Shown here piece by piece: positions 1-11,888 of a DNA stretch of 64,000 nt. The DNA lies in contig JAKSYS010000321.1 of assembly GCA_022925895.1 (NCBI GenBank), forward strand, positions 1 to 64,000, in the 5' to 3' direction. The notes under the pieces were generated by a model. That model saw nothing but the letters and a program-made list of their open reading frames with translations. It did not search any database and was not told the origin of the DNA. Origin of the DNA: Fragilaria crotonensis. Lineage: Eukaryota; Bacillariophyta; Fragilariophyceae; Fragilariales; Fragilariaceae. A program made the position numbers and the translations under genes. How positions within the stretch are numbered: the first letter of the stretch is position 1; the number at the start of each line of letters is the position of its first letter.

Positions 1-13
1 GGGTGACGGTTCT

Positions 14-29
14 CGGGACGGTGACAACG
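14..29. repeat. Left target-site duplication of LINE A copy 1
   Basis: Sixteen bases starting CGGGACGG are repeated exactly at 8885-8900, on either side of the LINE. This is the expected product of target-primed reverse transcription and fixes the element's limits. Confidence 0.9.
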
Positions 30-122
30 ACACATTTCTAGTACTTTAGTTTTCGAAACACCCTTCTGTCCGTCAACCGTTCCTAGTACCCTCTCTACGG
101 AATCTTCTCGTGATTAGCCACC

Positions 123-3056
123 ATGATGAGAGGATCCGCCGCTCTCCTTACCTCTGCTCCTGTTTCTCTTCCCTTGGACGACGATCCTGTCTTCGGTTTC
201 TCCACCTCAAAGTGGATTGAACCTCCCGACTTTGATCCGAATCCACCGGAAACTCAGAGAGATCGATACAACCGTTTGCATAGCGAGACCGACTTTCGCA
301 ACAGTCATACTCCTACTGCCTGGTACAGATACTCTGTCCTCGGACACTACGCTGTTTCTGGAGAATTGTTCGAAATGATGTGGACTGAGTTTGAAACAGA
401 CCCCATCAGGTTGCACAGTGTCATCTGGTACAATTACATGTATCAGATTGAAAGAAAGAAGTTGATTCCGGACAAACTCCAGGCATGGGCCACCAAGATA
501 TCTCAACCTTTCCTCGCTGTCAGGACCCATCGGTTTTGACTATTGATACTCTGGAAACCACGTGGTACTCTATGGCAGCAATCAAAGGTTTTCGATTACT
601 CCATGGAAGAAAGTAGGACCTCAGAAAGCACGATCGCAGAATTCAAGACAAGTAAATCGATGGATTTGCACAGCCTAGGTTTCACACGATCCTTTCGTGA
701 AACCGCTTCTCGCTCCTCCCGAAAACAATTCAGGAAGAACCAGAACCTACTCCCGTTGAAACCACTCCTGTTGTTGAAAGTATCAATGTCGAAACAAACG
801 ATCCTCCTCCGGAAACTGCGGCAACATTTGTCCAAGCCAAAGTATCCGATACAAACAACGATGGATTATCCACAGAATCACAGGATGGCAAAGTATCGGC
901 AATCATTCCTAATCTAAATGTTCCAGTTAACGATGGTACTTACCGTATCACAATCCGCTGGAAGACAAAGATTGATCAAACAGCACCTCCGACAGTCATC
1001 CTCTCTGTCAACATCAATCTACTCTCTTAAATGAACTATTCAGTGATGACGACGGTCTTTGTATCACTGGGGAACGGAAGGACTCGAGAAGTACAACTCG
1101 ATTTCACACATGACACCGCAGGAAGTCAGATCTTTCATCTGTCCATCGATCACTCTGATGCCTTCTCAATCAATGATGATAATTCCACTCCTTTGGATTC
1201 ACGAGCAAAACACCGTCCGCATGGAGGAATCTTGAAACTACAAAGGCAACTCTCGAAAAGTACAACGCAACAGTGTCATTCTCGAATTCTAAAAGCACAA
1301 GCGGGAAACTGGTGATTGCGGGCTACATACTTCTCAAAGCTCCAATGACTACTCACCGTTTGCGATACCTGCAGTTTCTTCGAAGCACACTTCCAGATTC
1401 TACTCCTGGCTTTGACATACTCTTACACCGCCGTACTCCTTTGGATCAAGCAATCAACCATCTGGTCATTCAATGTGGTGAAAAGCATGTTCACCCTATC
1501 AGTCAAGTTCTTATTGCTCATCTGACTGGCGATAGATCACCGGTTTACATCCCACGTTTCGCTTTCGCCGACATGACCAAGGAACAAGTTGGAAAACTCT
1601 TTGAAACTCACGACAAGTATATCAAGTCTCTCAAAGGTATTCCCCTATTTCCCATGTTCGCAAACCTTGACACTCTTCGTACTGAGTACCAGGAAGACGG
1701 AAAAACAGTCGAACGCACTCTTCGTGAATGGTCCAAGACAATCAAGTCGTTGGATGGAAAAACATACATTCAATGTGACGTAGTCAACGGTGGTCTCGAC
1801 CAAAAGCATATCTTTGGTCCCACCACAACACGAACATGCAGCGAACCATGCTCTTGAAGTATATCGGAGGCAGGTATTTCCATTTACACAGCGAGAGGCT
1901 CGATTTCGTGAAGTCATCGGTCCACCGTCAGTCATACATGAACCCAAAATTGAAAGCAAACCTGTGTTTCTTGGAAAACTTATCTGTGTCACCCGAATAT
2001 CAGGCCATCTCCACGAAAGAAAAGGTTTCTGAGTCATCCAGTGTGTCCTCCGAAAAGCAGAATTCTGTAGAATCTGACGTCTCTATGGTGAGCCATGAGT
2101 CTGACGACAGCCAAGACGATGGAAAAGCAAAACTTCCACCAACGCCTCTCGAATCTCTCCGAAATCAGTACCGGAACAGATCTGTTGATAATGCAACCGT
2201 CTCTACATCGTCGAACAGTCTCTCCGGCAAGTCTCGTCAATCAATGCTTTCCACCTCAAGTGCAAGGTTTATCGAACTCGAGGCACGAATCACACGTCAA
2301 CAGTCTGAATTTGATCGCAAGGAAAAGATATCCTCCGATAGATTATCCCAAATTGAGCGACAATTGCATCGTTTCGACGAGGTCGAGTCAAAAATCGACT
2401 CTCTAAAGAATGACATCGATTCAAAACTGGATGAATCCCAACAGGTTCAGAGGGCTGACATTCAAAATATGAATGGTCAGATTCTGGTAGTAATGGAAAA
2501 TCAAGAGGGATTTGGCGCCTCAATAAATATTTTGAGCGACAAAATAAGTCTCCTTATGGGTCTGATGGCAACGAATCACTCGACGATAAAGAGCAGTCAA
2601 TGAAAATTCGTCGCCCATCCCCAAACGTATCTCCTGGTGTGCCTACAAATGCAAACGTTCAAATCGCTGGAGGTGAGATAGTAGGAGAGACCCTCATTGC
2701 GTTGATGCCAAATGAGCGAGGAAAAGCTAAATGACGACAAAGCATCCCACGAAGATGGAAGCGTCTCTCATAATTCTTCGGCATCGAAATCATCATCTTC
2801 AACAGAATCGGGCAAATTTCGATCACCAGATAAAAAGAAGCAACGACCAGGGATACAGACAATGGGACAAAATGAAGAATTGGACTTTGACGAGCATTCG
2901 GAGGACACGAATACCGAAGCAGATCTAAACACCGCGATGGCATCAAGTGATGGACATGAGGACTCATCAACTAATCGATCCCTTGAGGATATTACCACCG
3001 ACCTAGAGAGTCGATACAATACCCAAAACTCTCTTGGCGGAGGGTCTCCACTATGA
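123..3056 (+). pseudogene. LINE A ORF1 (copy 1), frameshifted
   Basis: The start is the MMRGSAALL reading frame just after a CCACC context, shared exactly with copy 2. The N-terminal 130 residues are a conserved block of unknown fold (FGFSTSKWIEPP, WYRYSVLGHYAVSGELFEMMW). A second conserved block lies around 1320-1750 (GYILLKAPMTTHRLRYLQFL, then HPISQVLIAHLTGDRSPVYIPRF). A predicted coiled coil rich in E, K and L heptads follows at about 2260-2570, and a Ser/Asp-rich tail ends at 3056. By analogy with other LINEs it would bind the element RNA. The frame changes several times (for example after 539, near 1030, near 1270, near 1840 and near 2600), so no single product is possible. It ends on a TGA that overlaps the ORF2 ATG. 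Confidence 0.8.
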
Positions 3057-6000
3057 TTTCCCAGCGGCGATCAACCTCTTCCTTGCAGGAGACGCGAGTT
3101 TCCTGCAAACCCCAGCGATCTTTCCACTCCATTGATGAGTCCGCTTCATCCCTTCCAATGTCTTCTATTCTTCTGCTACCATCCCACCGCCCTGGTCGTA
3201 AAAGGTGGGCATCCCCTCTCGACCCAAATCCAGACAAGTCATTCGGTGATACTATTCTTCAAAAACAAAACGGCTCCATCCGATTGTTTTTCAGAACGTA
3301 AAAGGATTGACGTATTCGACAGCAGGGAAGATTATCGATATTATCTCTCATGCCTCAAATCATATGAGGTAGACATTGCTGGACTCGCGGAGACAAATAC
3401 TTGTTGGACACACCCGCATATATGCTCTGACTTTCGTCACATTCTTCGTCGGCAATACAGTCAAAGTAAAGTCATATTTGGGTCGCCAACTAAGGATCTA
3501 GATCTGTGTCTTCCAACTGAGACCTTTCAATCTGGAGGCAATCTCACTCTCGCTACTGATCGTGTGGTGTCATGTGTCAATGGCGACATTGATCTCTCCG
3601 ATATAACAGGTCTCGGTCGGTGGAGTGGCATATCTCTGATGGGCCGCGACAATACATATCTCTCGATTATAACAGCGTATAGGGTGTGTTCTGGATCAGC
3701 AAGAACAGCACCTCTGGGAAGCGCATTTCTTCGCGAGAATGATTACTTTCGCTCCCAACATAAGCGTCACAACAACCCGCGCCAGGAATTCTTGAATGAC
3801 ATGGCAAAACTAATTCATCGACTTCAGGATATGGGACATATGATAATACTCATGCTCGACGCGAATGCGACAGTCGACACAGATTCCAAATTGGCATCTT
3901 TTCTCCAGGAATGTAATCTTTTTGATCTCCATCACCAGAATCCTGCTCCTTCCACATACATTGGATCAGCATCGAGGCGAATTGATTTCATTTTTGGCTG
4001 CGAATCGGTGAAGCAGTCTATGTCTCGGTCAGGCACTCTCTCTTACTGGGAAGGTCCTCAGTCTGACCATCGTGGTCTATACGTTGACATACAGCTGACA
4101 ACGATTTTCAGAAGAATTCTCCTACGGCAATACCCTTCCATCACCGCTCTCTACATACTGGCAACCCTGAACACGTGTTACAATACCAGCAGTCAATGAT
4201 GAAATATTATTCACAACATAATATGGTGGACCGTATCGACCGATTATTTTCTACACCACACCAAAAGTCGGAAGAAGTTCGAGCTCTCTTGATAAAATGG
4301 GACAATGACCAGGGACGAGCAATGGAGATTTCTGAATCCCTTCTTCGCATTTCCCACAAGTATCGATGGTCTCCGGCTCTGCGAAACTCAGCAATACTGC
4401 GTCGGTACTGGAAGCTACGTCTTCGTGAGGCAAAGACTCGTCGCTTGATTATACTGACTGCTTCTACAGATGGCAAGCAAAAGTTCAGACCCATGAGCCG
4501 TCCTTTGTACTGCCTCACCTGGGAACTCTACTTTGGTTACAACAATACGCGAGTATCTAAATCGGGCGACAAGAGAGTTTAGACGATGCCAGAAAAATTC
4601 GGTACCGCTACGCATGAAGTGCTATCAGGAGCTGCTCGAAACATACGAGGATGATAGCAATCCAGCCACGTGTAAGGAATCAAAGCGGAAAGCAAAGATC
4701 GTCAAGCAGACGATAACGAGTGAAGTCTGCCGCGGAACGTTTCGGGAACTTCGTAAAGTGGTAAACCCCTCCGAGCGCGCTGGAATCACGAAGATTATGA
4801 TTCCACGAATAGTACCACACGAGCCTGAGGATGATTCACAAATATATGAACTTCTTCAACAAACTGACCCGGAAGACCTCTTATGGGAGACTGTGATCAA
4901 TAGGGATGATATTGAGCGTCATCTCTTGACCTACAATCGCAACTCATTTCGAGCAGCGTCAGAGTCCCCATGTGGACATGGAGTGATTCATGATGCACTT
5001 AGCTTCTCTAGTTTATCACAAGCCTCAAAGAGGCTTTTGAAGGTGAAATTCCGGGCGAATGGAGTGACGATGACGAGGCGCTACAAGAATTCCTGGCATC
5101 ATTTGCAGTACCCGAACGCGTAGTTAATAGCCCACTGATAGCTGTCGAGATATCTGAAGATGACTTGCATAAGGGATTCAAACAGTGGCCGGAATCAACA
5201 TCGACGTCACCATCTGGTCGACATCTTGGCCACTATAAGGCAATAATACAGCACCCTGTACTCTTGAAATGCATGGTCCAATTTATGAATATTGCTATTG
5301 CCCGAGGTATTGCAATACCACGCTGGAGTAAAGCTACCAACGTTCTCATCGAAAAAGATCAAGGACAACCTCGGATCAACCGCCTCAGGATAATTCACTT
5401 GTTTGAAGCCGACTTCAACTTCTTTCTCAAGTTGCAATGGGGACACCGTTTGGTTCGTAAGGCCTGCGAATTGGATATTCTACATCCCGGTCAGCACGGC
5501 TCGGTTCCTACTCGCACTGCAATCGACCCAGTCATGCTTACTGAGCTTACTACCGACTTGTGCCGGGTTCTCAAACATGATCTAGCACGTTTTGACAATG
5601 ACGCGTCAGCATGCTATGATCGAATTATAGTGGCCCTTGGGATGCTCGCAGCGAGAAGATGCGGTATGCCAGAGAATGCAATCCGGGTACATGCGGAGGC
5701 ACTGGAACTCATGCAATACACAGTCAAAACAGTCTACGGTGTGTCAGAGGACAATTATCATGGCACATCATTCGAACCTCTTTTTGGCACTGGTCAAGGT
5801 AGCGGCGCGTCTCCGGCTGTCTGGCTTACCCTGGTAGTGGTACTGCTCAATACTCTGGATCGACTCGTACCTGACAGAATCAACTTTGTGCCACTCATTG
5901 GAGATAAAAAACACAAGCGTTTGGTGGATGCGTTTGTGGATGACACATCTCTTGGATTCACATCTGCTGGCCAACACAATTATGAGGAGATAATAGAACG

Positions 6001-8739
6001 ACTTCAAAAGTGGCACAGACTTGGGAGCACCTTCTATATCTTTCGGTGGTAAATTAAATCTGTCCAAATGCTCATGGTACGTGATGTATTGGCAATGGGA
6101 AAAAGGTCGCCCAAAGTTACGAGAAATCACTCCGACGGATCCGACGATTCGGCTTAAACAAGGATCAACATCATCAACTACAACCATAAGGAGAACACGA
6201 TTAGACGAATCGACGCGCATGCTGGGGTCCATCTCAACCCGATGGGCGACTTTGGACACCACATCGAGGTTCTACGGAAGAAGGCGGATGGGTATGCAAC
6301 ACGAATTTCATCGTCCAAATTAACTGCACGGGATATCCGTATCTTTCATCGGTCTATCTATATTCCGGCAATGCGATATAGTCTTGCTCGATTGCGGTCG
6401 ACGAAGAGGTATTGGCAGGTGTTCAACACAGGATCATCAAGGTGATGTTACAAAAATGCACGTCAACAGTAACTTACCAACATCCATCAGACATGGTCCT
6501 CTGGAAATGGGCGGTCTCGGCATTTATGATCTACGAACGGAAGCGGGAATTGAAGCAATCAAATTCCTTCGCAACTCCATTTTTCTGGCTCCGAACCTGG
6601 AAATCTTATCCGAATCAATCTACAATATTCCCAACTGGAATCAGGCGTCGGAACTCCTTTGCTCGAATATCCGTCCCTACATATTCCTTATCTCACTCCG
6701 ACATGGGTTCTATCGGTTCGACAATTTCTATCGTGTCATGATATGTCTATCACATTAACCGAGTCCTACGTTCCAACCCTTCGATCGACATCAGATGCAT
6801 TTATTATGCAACCGATGCACTTAGCAAGATACTCTGTCAGCCAACAACGCGACATCAATCTGGTCCGGCTCTATCTACAAGCGACGACACTCGCAGACTT
6901 AGCTCATCCCGAGAATCCATCCTCCATATCTCTCTCTGCTCTTGACGGCAAGCGTCAGGAACACTGGGTTAATAATCCCCTTTGGCCTCGACAAGACACT
7001 CCCAGCTCCTCTCAACGTCGGTTATGGAAGCGCTTCCTTCGCTCCTCGTATCTTCGATACGTACCTTACTGGAAGTCTCCTCCGCTACCTCGATCGTTGC
7101 CATCCGAACCGGTCGGAGTTTCACGCCCGCCTCCTCTCGAGTCAATCCATGATTACGTTCGAACTTTGCCGACAACCCAACGTCGACTGTTGGCAGATCT
7201 TCACCAACAAGCATCTGATGTTCACGTCTGGCGTGCTTTTAGATCAAAAGCCCGGCTGTATATTGCCTCCGATGGTGGGCTGCATGGGAACAAAGGGACG
7301 CACGGTTGGGTTCTATCATCAAAGACGCAGGTTTTGTTTCATTGTTCTGGACCAGTAGACGGATTTGTCTCTACGGAGTCCTCTACAAGGAGCGAATTAG
7401 CTGGTTGTGCATCCTCCTTGTTATTAGTGGTAGCCATTTCCAAGTTGTGGGGGCTCCGACATCGAAGTTCATTTCGTTGGATAACAGACAGCAAGTCGGC
7501 AATATCTCGCGTACAAAAATATGCGTTAAGAGACCGCCACAATCGTACGATGCCTGATGATGCAGATCTTCTCTCACTAATATCAGCATCTATTCGGGAA
7601 CCGACGACCATTCCGGCTGGCGTGGGTGAAAGGGCATCAAGATTCTTTGAAGTCGTATGCAACGCTGCCACTAAAGGCCCGATTAAATATCGATGCGGAT
7701 TTTTTGGCAACCAGGTATCGACTTCGAGGACGACTCAAATCATCATCTCGAGTGGATCATCAACCAGGACAAGGTGTTTCAATCCTCATAAACGGCAAGC
7801 GATTGACTAGTAAGTATGACTCCTGCATTCGATATCATATTAACGGATATCATCTACGAAGATATATGCAGGACAAACACTCGTGGTCAGACCACACTTG
7901 GGGTGAGGTTGATTTTTGTCTCTTTGGTCAGCACTTCCGACGCCTCCGACCCCATCACCAGGTTACACACATGAAACGAGTACACGGACAGTTGCCTATT
8001 GGGAAACGCAGATATGATCAGGCGCGGCTTCAGGATCCAGGCTTGAAATTGTGTCCATGTTGTAAAACAACCGACGAGACCTCGGAGCATTTACTCCGAT
8101 GCGATGCAAATCCGGCCTTTCTCTCTAGCTTGCGGCAACTCCGACGAGATCTGATTACTGGCGATACATCCGATTCGTTACTTGCTGGCGGACGGGATCG
8201 AGCATTGGACCAAATCATCTGGGGAGTTCTCACCTGTTCTGTCTCAATATCCATCTCATCTCAGAGGAAAAATTGAGGAGGCCTTGGAATCCCAACACCG
8301 AATAGGATGGTATGAGGCCACATCGGGCTTGTTGAGCTGTCATTGGTCCTCCTTATCATGCTGTGCGATGCATGATTCCGGAAAAACGGAAGTGAACGTT
8401 GGAGTACAAAGGATGCGAACCTGCATTTCAGCTATCTACGATCACGTCACGAGGATTTGGACCGCTCGGAACGAAGTTCTTCACTCTGCAGACGATGATG
8501 ACCAAATAAATATCCGGTCTACAGAAATTGCGGAAATCAAGGCGCTGTACCGACAACCTCACTTACTTCGAGTATGTGATCGTCACTACTGCGAAAGGCC
8601 CATGGATAGTATCATTAATGGATCTTCTTCCATTCGTCGTCGATGGTTACGAAGAGTTCGGAACTCGATCACGGAGAATGAACAGGATGGCGGACGACAA
8701 GCTCTGATTACAACTTACTTTGCACCAAAAATGGGGTAA
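3053..8739 (+). pseudogene. LINE A ORF2 (copy 1): endonuclease, reverse transcriptase, RNase H; many frameshifts
   Basis: The full form would be about 1,900 residues. The endonuclease/exonuclease/phosphatase domain lies at about 3330-4090 (IAGLAETNTCW, MIILMLDANAT, RRIDFIFG, SDHRGLYVD). The RT lies at about 5165-6060: SPSGRHLGHYK in the fingers, DNDASACYDRI as motif A, GTGQGSGASP as motif B and AFVDDTS as the catalytic DD motif. RNase H lies at about 7240-7720 (IASDGG, SELAG, WITDSKSA, GHQDS...NIDADF). A CPCC...HLLRC zinc-knuckle-like motif is at 8051-8102. The correct frame jumps at least eight times (near 3300, 4180, 4550, 5120, 6030, 6240, 6400, 6660, 7620 and 8180), so the copy is dead although every domain can be read. 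Confidence 0.88.
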
Positions 8740-8884
8740 CGATGCGGCTACATGCATACGGTGAAATTTACATATCTAGATAAAACTCTCGCGGGTAAAA
8801 CCGCCGGGGTGGGGTACGCATTCTGGGCCTAACGGTTTGGACGCGGCGATAACCCAATAATTAGTTTACGTTTTGTTTTGTTTT
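8740..8884 (+). other. LINE A copy 1 3' UTR with conserved hairpin and TTTTG tail
   Basis: The segment from CCGGGGTGGGGTACGCATT to the tail is shared with copy 2. A stem-loop at 8823-8840 (CTGGGCC, loop TAAC, GGTTTGG) pairs through several G:U wobbles, while copy 2 has the Watson-Crick version. The end is a short run of TTTTG units, not poly(A). It is probably the RNA end recognised by the LINE RT (inferred). Confidence 0.7.
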
Positions 8885-8900
8885 CGGGACGGTGACAACG
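8885..8900. repeat. Right target-site duplication of LINE A copy 1
   Basis: Exact match to 14-29, directly after the TTTTG-type tail. Confidence 0.9.
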
Positions 8901-9148
8901 TTAACGAAACCCTTGCAGGTCCGGTTGTCCGGATGGAAAGGAACTGTGGGGCGTTGTTGTCACCGAGGAATGGTTGTGACGAGAACGGAATGGTGTCTCT
9001 TGAAAATAGGATACCAAGAAAGAAGCCACGCTCGAGGTAATTCAATGCATGATACTAGTACTACGTTATGGATGTCGTTGCTTGATGACGAGCTATGTGT
9101 GCCGCCGCTTCTTCTTCTTCTTCTTCTGCGTGCTCTTCTTCGTGGCTG
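8901..9148. other. Unassigned stretch next to the transposase 3' end
   Basis: No convincing reading frame. It contains a short (TTC)n microsatellite near 9107-9127. It is probably 3' flank of the minus-strand transposase gene. Confidence 0.4.
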
Positions 9149-9641
9149 TCAGCATTTCTCCTTTGACCACGTTTGGGGCGAGCACGTTCTGCTTTCTTTC
9201 GTATCGATGCTCAACGGAGGCTTCGTCGCGAGAGAGTCGTAGCAACTTTGGATCATTGAATCCCATGCCTTTGGCCAGTCCACTTTGCGACGGATGAGGA
9301 ACAAATAATGCTGGTCACTATTTGAGCAGCCGATGTCAGGAATTCCTATTGTTGGTGAGTTGATGCTCTCAACATCCACAAGATACAATGTTGGAGCACT
9401 GCTGTTGGGCAAATGTCGATAGATGGTGTATCGACCGATCATGGAGTTTGGGATGTCCATCTCGTCATCGTCAACTGCAGCAAAGGAATGAACAAGAGCA
9501 TACACTCCTGCCTCTATGGGTGGCTGGTCTGAGGACGGAATCCCTGATTCTCATTCCAGCGGCAAGCCACCTGAGATCAACAAAGGTGTGAATAAGTGCG
9601 GGAATTGGATTGTCAAAGCCATGCCACTTCACCATGGCATG
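9149..9641 (-). pseudogene. C-terminal part of a Plavaka/CACTA-like transposase, cut off by the DIRS-like insertion
   Basis: Read on the minus strand, this piece starts HAMVKWHGFDNPIPALIH, repeating the last residues of the main piece at 16415-19182. It continues with a conserved tail (SFAAVDDDEMDIPNSMIG, then PTLYLVDVESI) to a stop at 9149. It is the natural 3' end of the gene, displaced by 6.8 kb. There is one frame change near 9556, so it carries its own damage besides the insertion. The segment gives about 160 residues of coding sequence. The link to the main piece rests on the shared 32-bp junction and the continuous direction of reading. Confidence 0.75.
9610..9641. repeat. Left copy of the 32-bp duplicated target of the DIRS-like element
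   Basis: These 32 bases occur again at 16415-16446 without a mismatch. They code for HAMVKWHGFD of the transposase on the minus strand. Inside lies a symmetrical site: CATGCCA (9620-9626), an 8-base spacer, then TGGCATG (9635-9641). Confidence 0.85.
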
Positions 9642-9790
9642 GCATGTCCGAAGTTCGGGAAAGGGAGAGCAGTCGCCGTCAGACAGACGAACACGAGACA
9701 CAGACAGACGAACACCCGGACACAACACAAGATGCGAATTGCTCACAATCCGGACGAACTCGAATCAACAAAGACACTACTCTAGTTAAT
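9640..9790 (+). repeat. Split direct repeat A1 of the DIRS-like element
   Basis: These 151 bases begin TGGCATGTCCGAAG and end CTCTAGTTAAT. They are repeated at 16050-16200 with no mismatch seen. Confidence 0.92.
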
Positions 9791-9854
9791 TTAATCTGGC
9801 CTCTTCCCTCAAACCACCAACCGACCGACGACTCGAACGACGAACGCAGATAGG

Positions 9855-11740
9855 ATGGCCGACATGTCGTCCCCTATGACGATGACGTCTACGTGGGAAG
9901 ACGTCTTCCGTGCCCTTGACCAGTGGGAAGTGGTCCCGAAGCTCAACAGATTACACACGAAATCGAATTCGATTAATACGGAGTCTACAGGGTTTGTACA
10001 CCTGTGTTCGCCGGACATCGCACACCTGATGGTAAACACGCACGGGACGATCCGTCTGTTCCACCACTTTCACCACGACGCCGACGACGGACTAAACGAC
10101 GGAACGAACGCCCTATGGGCACTTCTCGGCGGCGGTGGATTCGCAGCCGCCATGGCGGTCGACACGAAACAGATCGTCAGAAGCCACGTTGGAACGCCTT
10201 ACGATTGGTCCAAAATGCTCACGTGGAATTCTACGTCCGACGTACGAAGAGCGATTGAAGAATTGGTGACGACGAGATCTTCGGTGTCAGGCGTCAGCGA
10301 GAGCGCCGGACAGGCATCGGCGCCGGCGCGGGAGCCACCTCCTGTGGCAGCGACGAGAGGACGCCCCAAGAAAGGCAGTGCCCCAAGAGGCAGATCCAAG
10401 TCGAGCAAACATACTAACGAGACTAACGACCAAGACAAGACGAACGACGCGGACGCGGACGACACAGAAGACGTCACGGTCGTCGGTTTCACCATGAAAC
10501 CGACAGTACCAGTTCCGGCGTTCATCGCAGCAGCCATCATGGAATCATACGTCACCGACCCTGAGGAATTGGCCCTGATGATAGTCAGGACCATCAAACA
10601 GAGGGCGAGTGAGGACCCGGACCCCGACCGGGCGTCGAGGTTGGCCGAAGCAGCGTCCTACGTACCTCGATGGGTTCTCTGCGTTGCAGCGAGCACCAGA
10701 ACCACTCACGGTCCAACAAAGTGGGGAGTGGCGGCTTCGTCAGCTTACTCTAGGCGAGCGGACGACTGGGCGAAAGTCCTACACATGAAGTACCTGGCCG
10801 TGAAGGCTAAAAGCCTCATCCAATCGGACGATCAGTCAGAAACGCCAGGACGAGAGAACGACGCCATCAGAAACTTGTCGAGCCTCCTCGAAAGACAGGT
10901 CGCTAGCGCAGTCGCGTCATCTCCTCAAATCCCGAAGACAGGATTCGACTCGTTCCCCCCCGTCGACAAAGCGGATGATCCTGTTCGTTTCGGAGAAGGA
11001 CGCCTTGGGGAGGACCCCAACTCGCCCCGTCCAGACCTTCGCAGACATCCTAGCGCTCAGCAACGTGGCGTACGTCCAAAACCACATACACCATTTCTTG
11101 CGCAACACGAAAGGGAGGGATGCATTCATCCCAATGGGTTTCTGCGCAGCCATTCGGACCGCATCCTTCCTAGCCGACGCTTCGGACAGACCAGGAGCCT
11201 TCAGCCTTTTTTGCTGCGGGCCCCAGACGCTCGCACGATCGAACGCGACGGGCAGGGATGCTCTCGACCACGCAAGCACCCTTGTTCAAATGCAACTTAA
11301 GACGACAGACACGACAACTGGATTCTCGGACAAAGACATCAAGAGCATGACGAAGCTCAATTTCACTATCCCGCGTGATTTTCACGAGCTCGCGCGACTA
11401 CTCGAGAACATGGCGGGGTGGCCGAGCTCCTCTTCGGCCCGCGGTCCCCGTTGACGCATATGTTGGACGAGTGGTGTCGTTTCCTGACGCGAGCAGTCGG
11501 ATCGACCTTAGCGACGTTACGACAGCTAGCTCACGAAGACAACTCGGCCGCCTGTCGCCTCGGTTGGTTCATCGAGAAACGCACGCAACAATACTTGGTG
11601 TTGTGCGCAGGAGTGGAACACGAGGACGATATCAACCTGAATCTGCTAGACTTCCGTTCGACGCGTCAGCAACTGGAGGACGGAGCCTTCGTCTTCCCGC
11701 CTGCGACTTCTTGAAAGACAGGATGGGGTCCGGGGCAGCG
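9855..11740 (+). pseudogene. DIRS-like element: gag-like region with AT-hook
   Basis: This region encodes the putative structural protein of the element. The first part (MADMSSPMTMTSTWEDVF) precedes a globular segment. A basic, Ser/Asp-rich linker at about 10330-10480 holds the AT-hook-like motif RGRPKKGSAPRGRSK, which may bind DNA or the element's nucleic acid. A second helical segment follows (PVPAFIAAAIMESYV, then RASRLAEAASYVPRWVLCV). I do not recognise it as a named Gag family. Position before the RT and conservation of style with other diatom YR elements support the role. Fossil, not intact. Confidence 0.6.
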
Positions 11741-11888
11741 CTGCCGCGAAGGCGGAAGCCCCAGCGCATCAGGAGGAGGCGGCGCACGATCTGGACGAAA
11801 GGGACAACCAGCAGACGCTGTCACGAACCCGCAGCAGGACCTGTTCACGAAGGACGCCAACGACGTCTGGCAGGTCTTCCTCGATCAC

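Larger units (their letters stand above)
30..8884 (+). mobile_element. LINE (non-LTR retrotransposon), family A, copy 1, full length
   Basis: This is an 8.86-kb LINE with a short 5' UTR (30-122), ORF1, ORF2, a 3' UTR and a (TTTTG)n-like tail. Its limits are set by the 16-bp duplication and by alignment with copy 2 (41178-49246, minus), which shares the same 5' and 3' ends. ORF2 has, in order, an APE-type endonuclease, reverse transcriptase, RNase H and a C-terminal CCHC-like knuckle. That order matches the I/Jockey-like group as a whole; I cannot name the exact clade. The proteins of the two copies look roughly 85-90 percent identical in the first 130 residues of ORF1. Both reading frames of this copy are broken in many places, so it cannot move by itself. 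Confidence 0.93.

Noticed and set aside
9098-9130. TTC repeat as a regulatory or coding feature
   Set aside because: Simple microsatellite; frames through it are low complexity.
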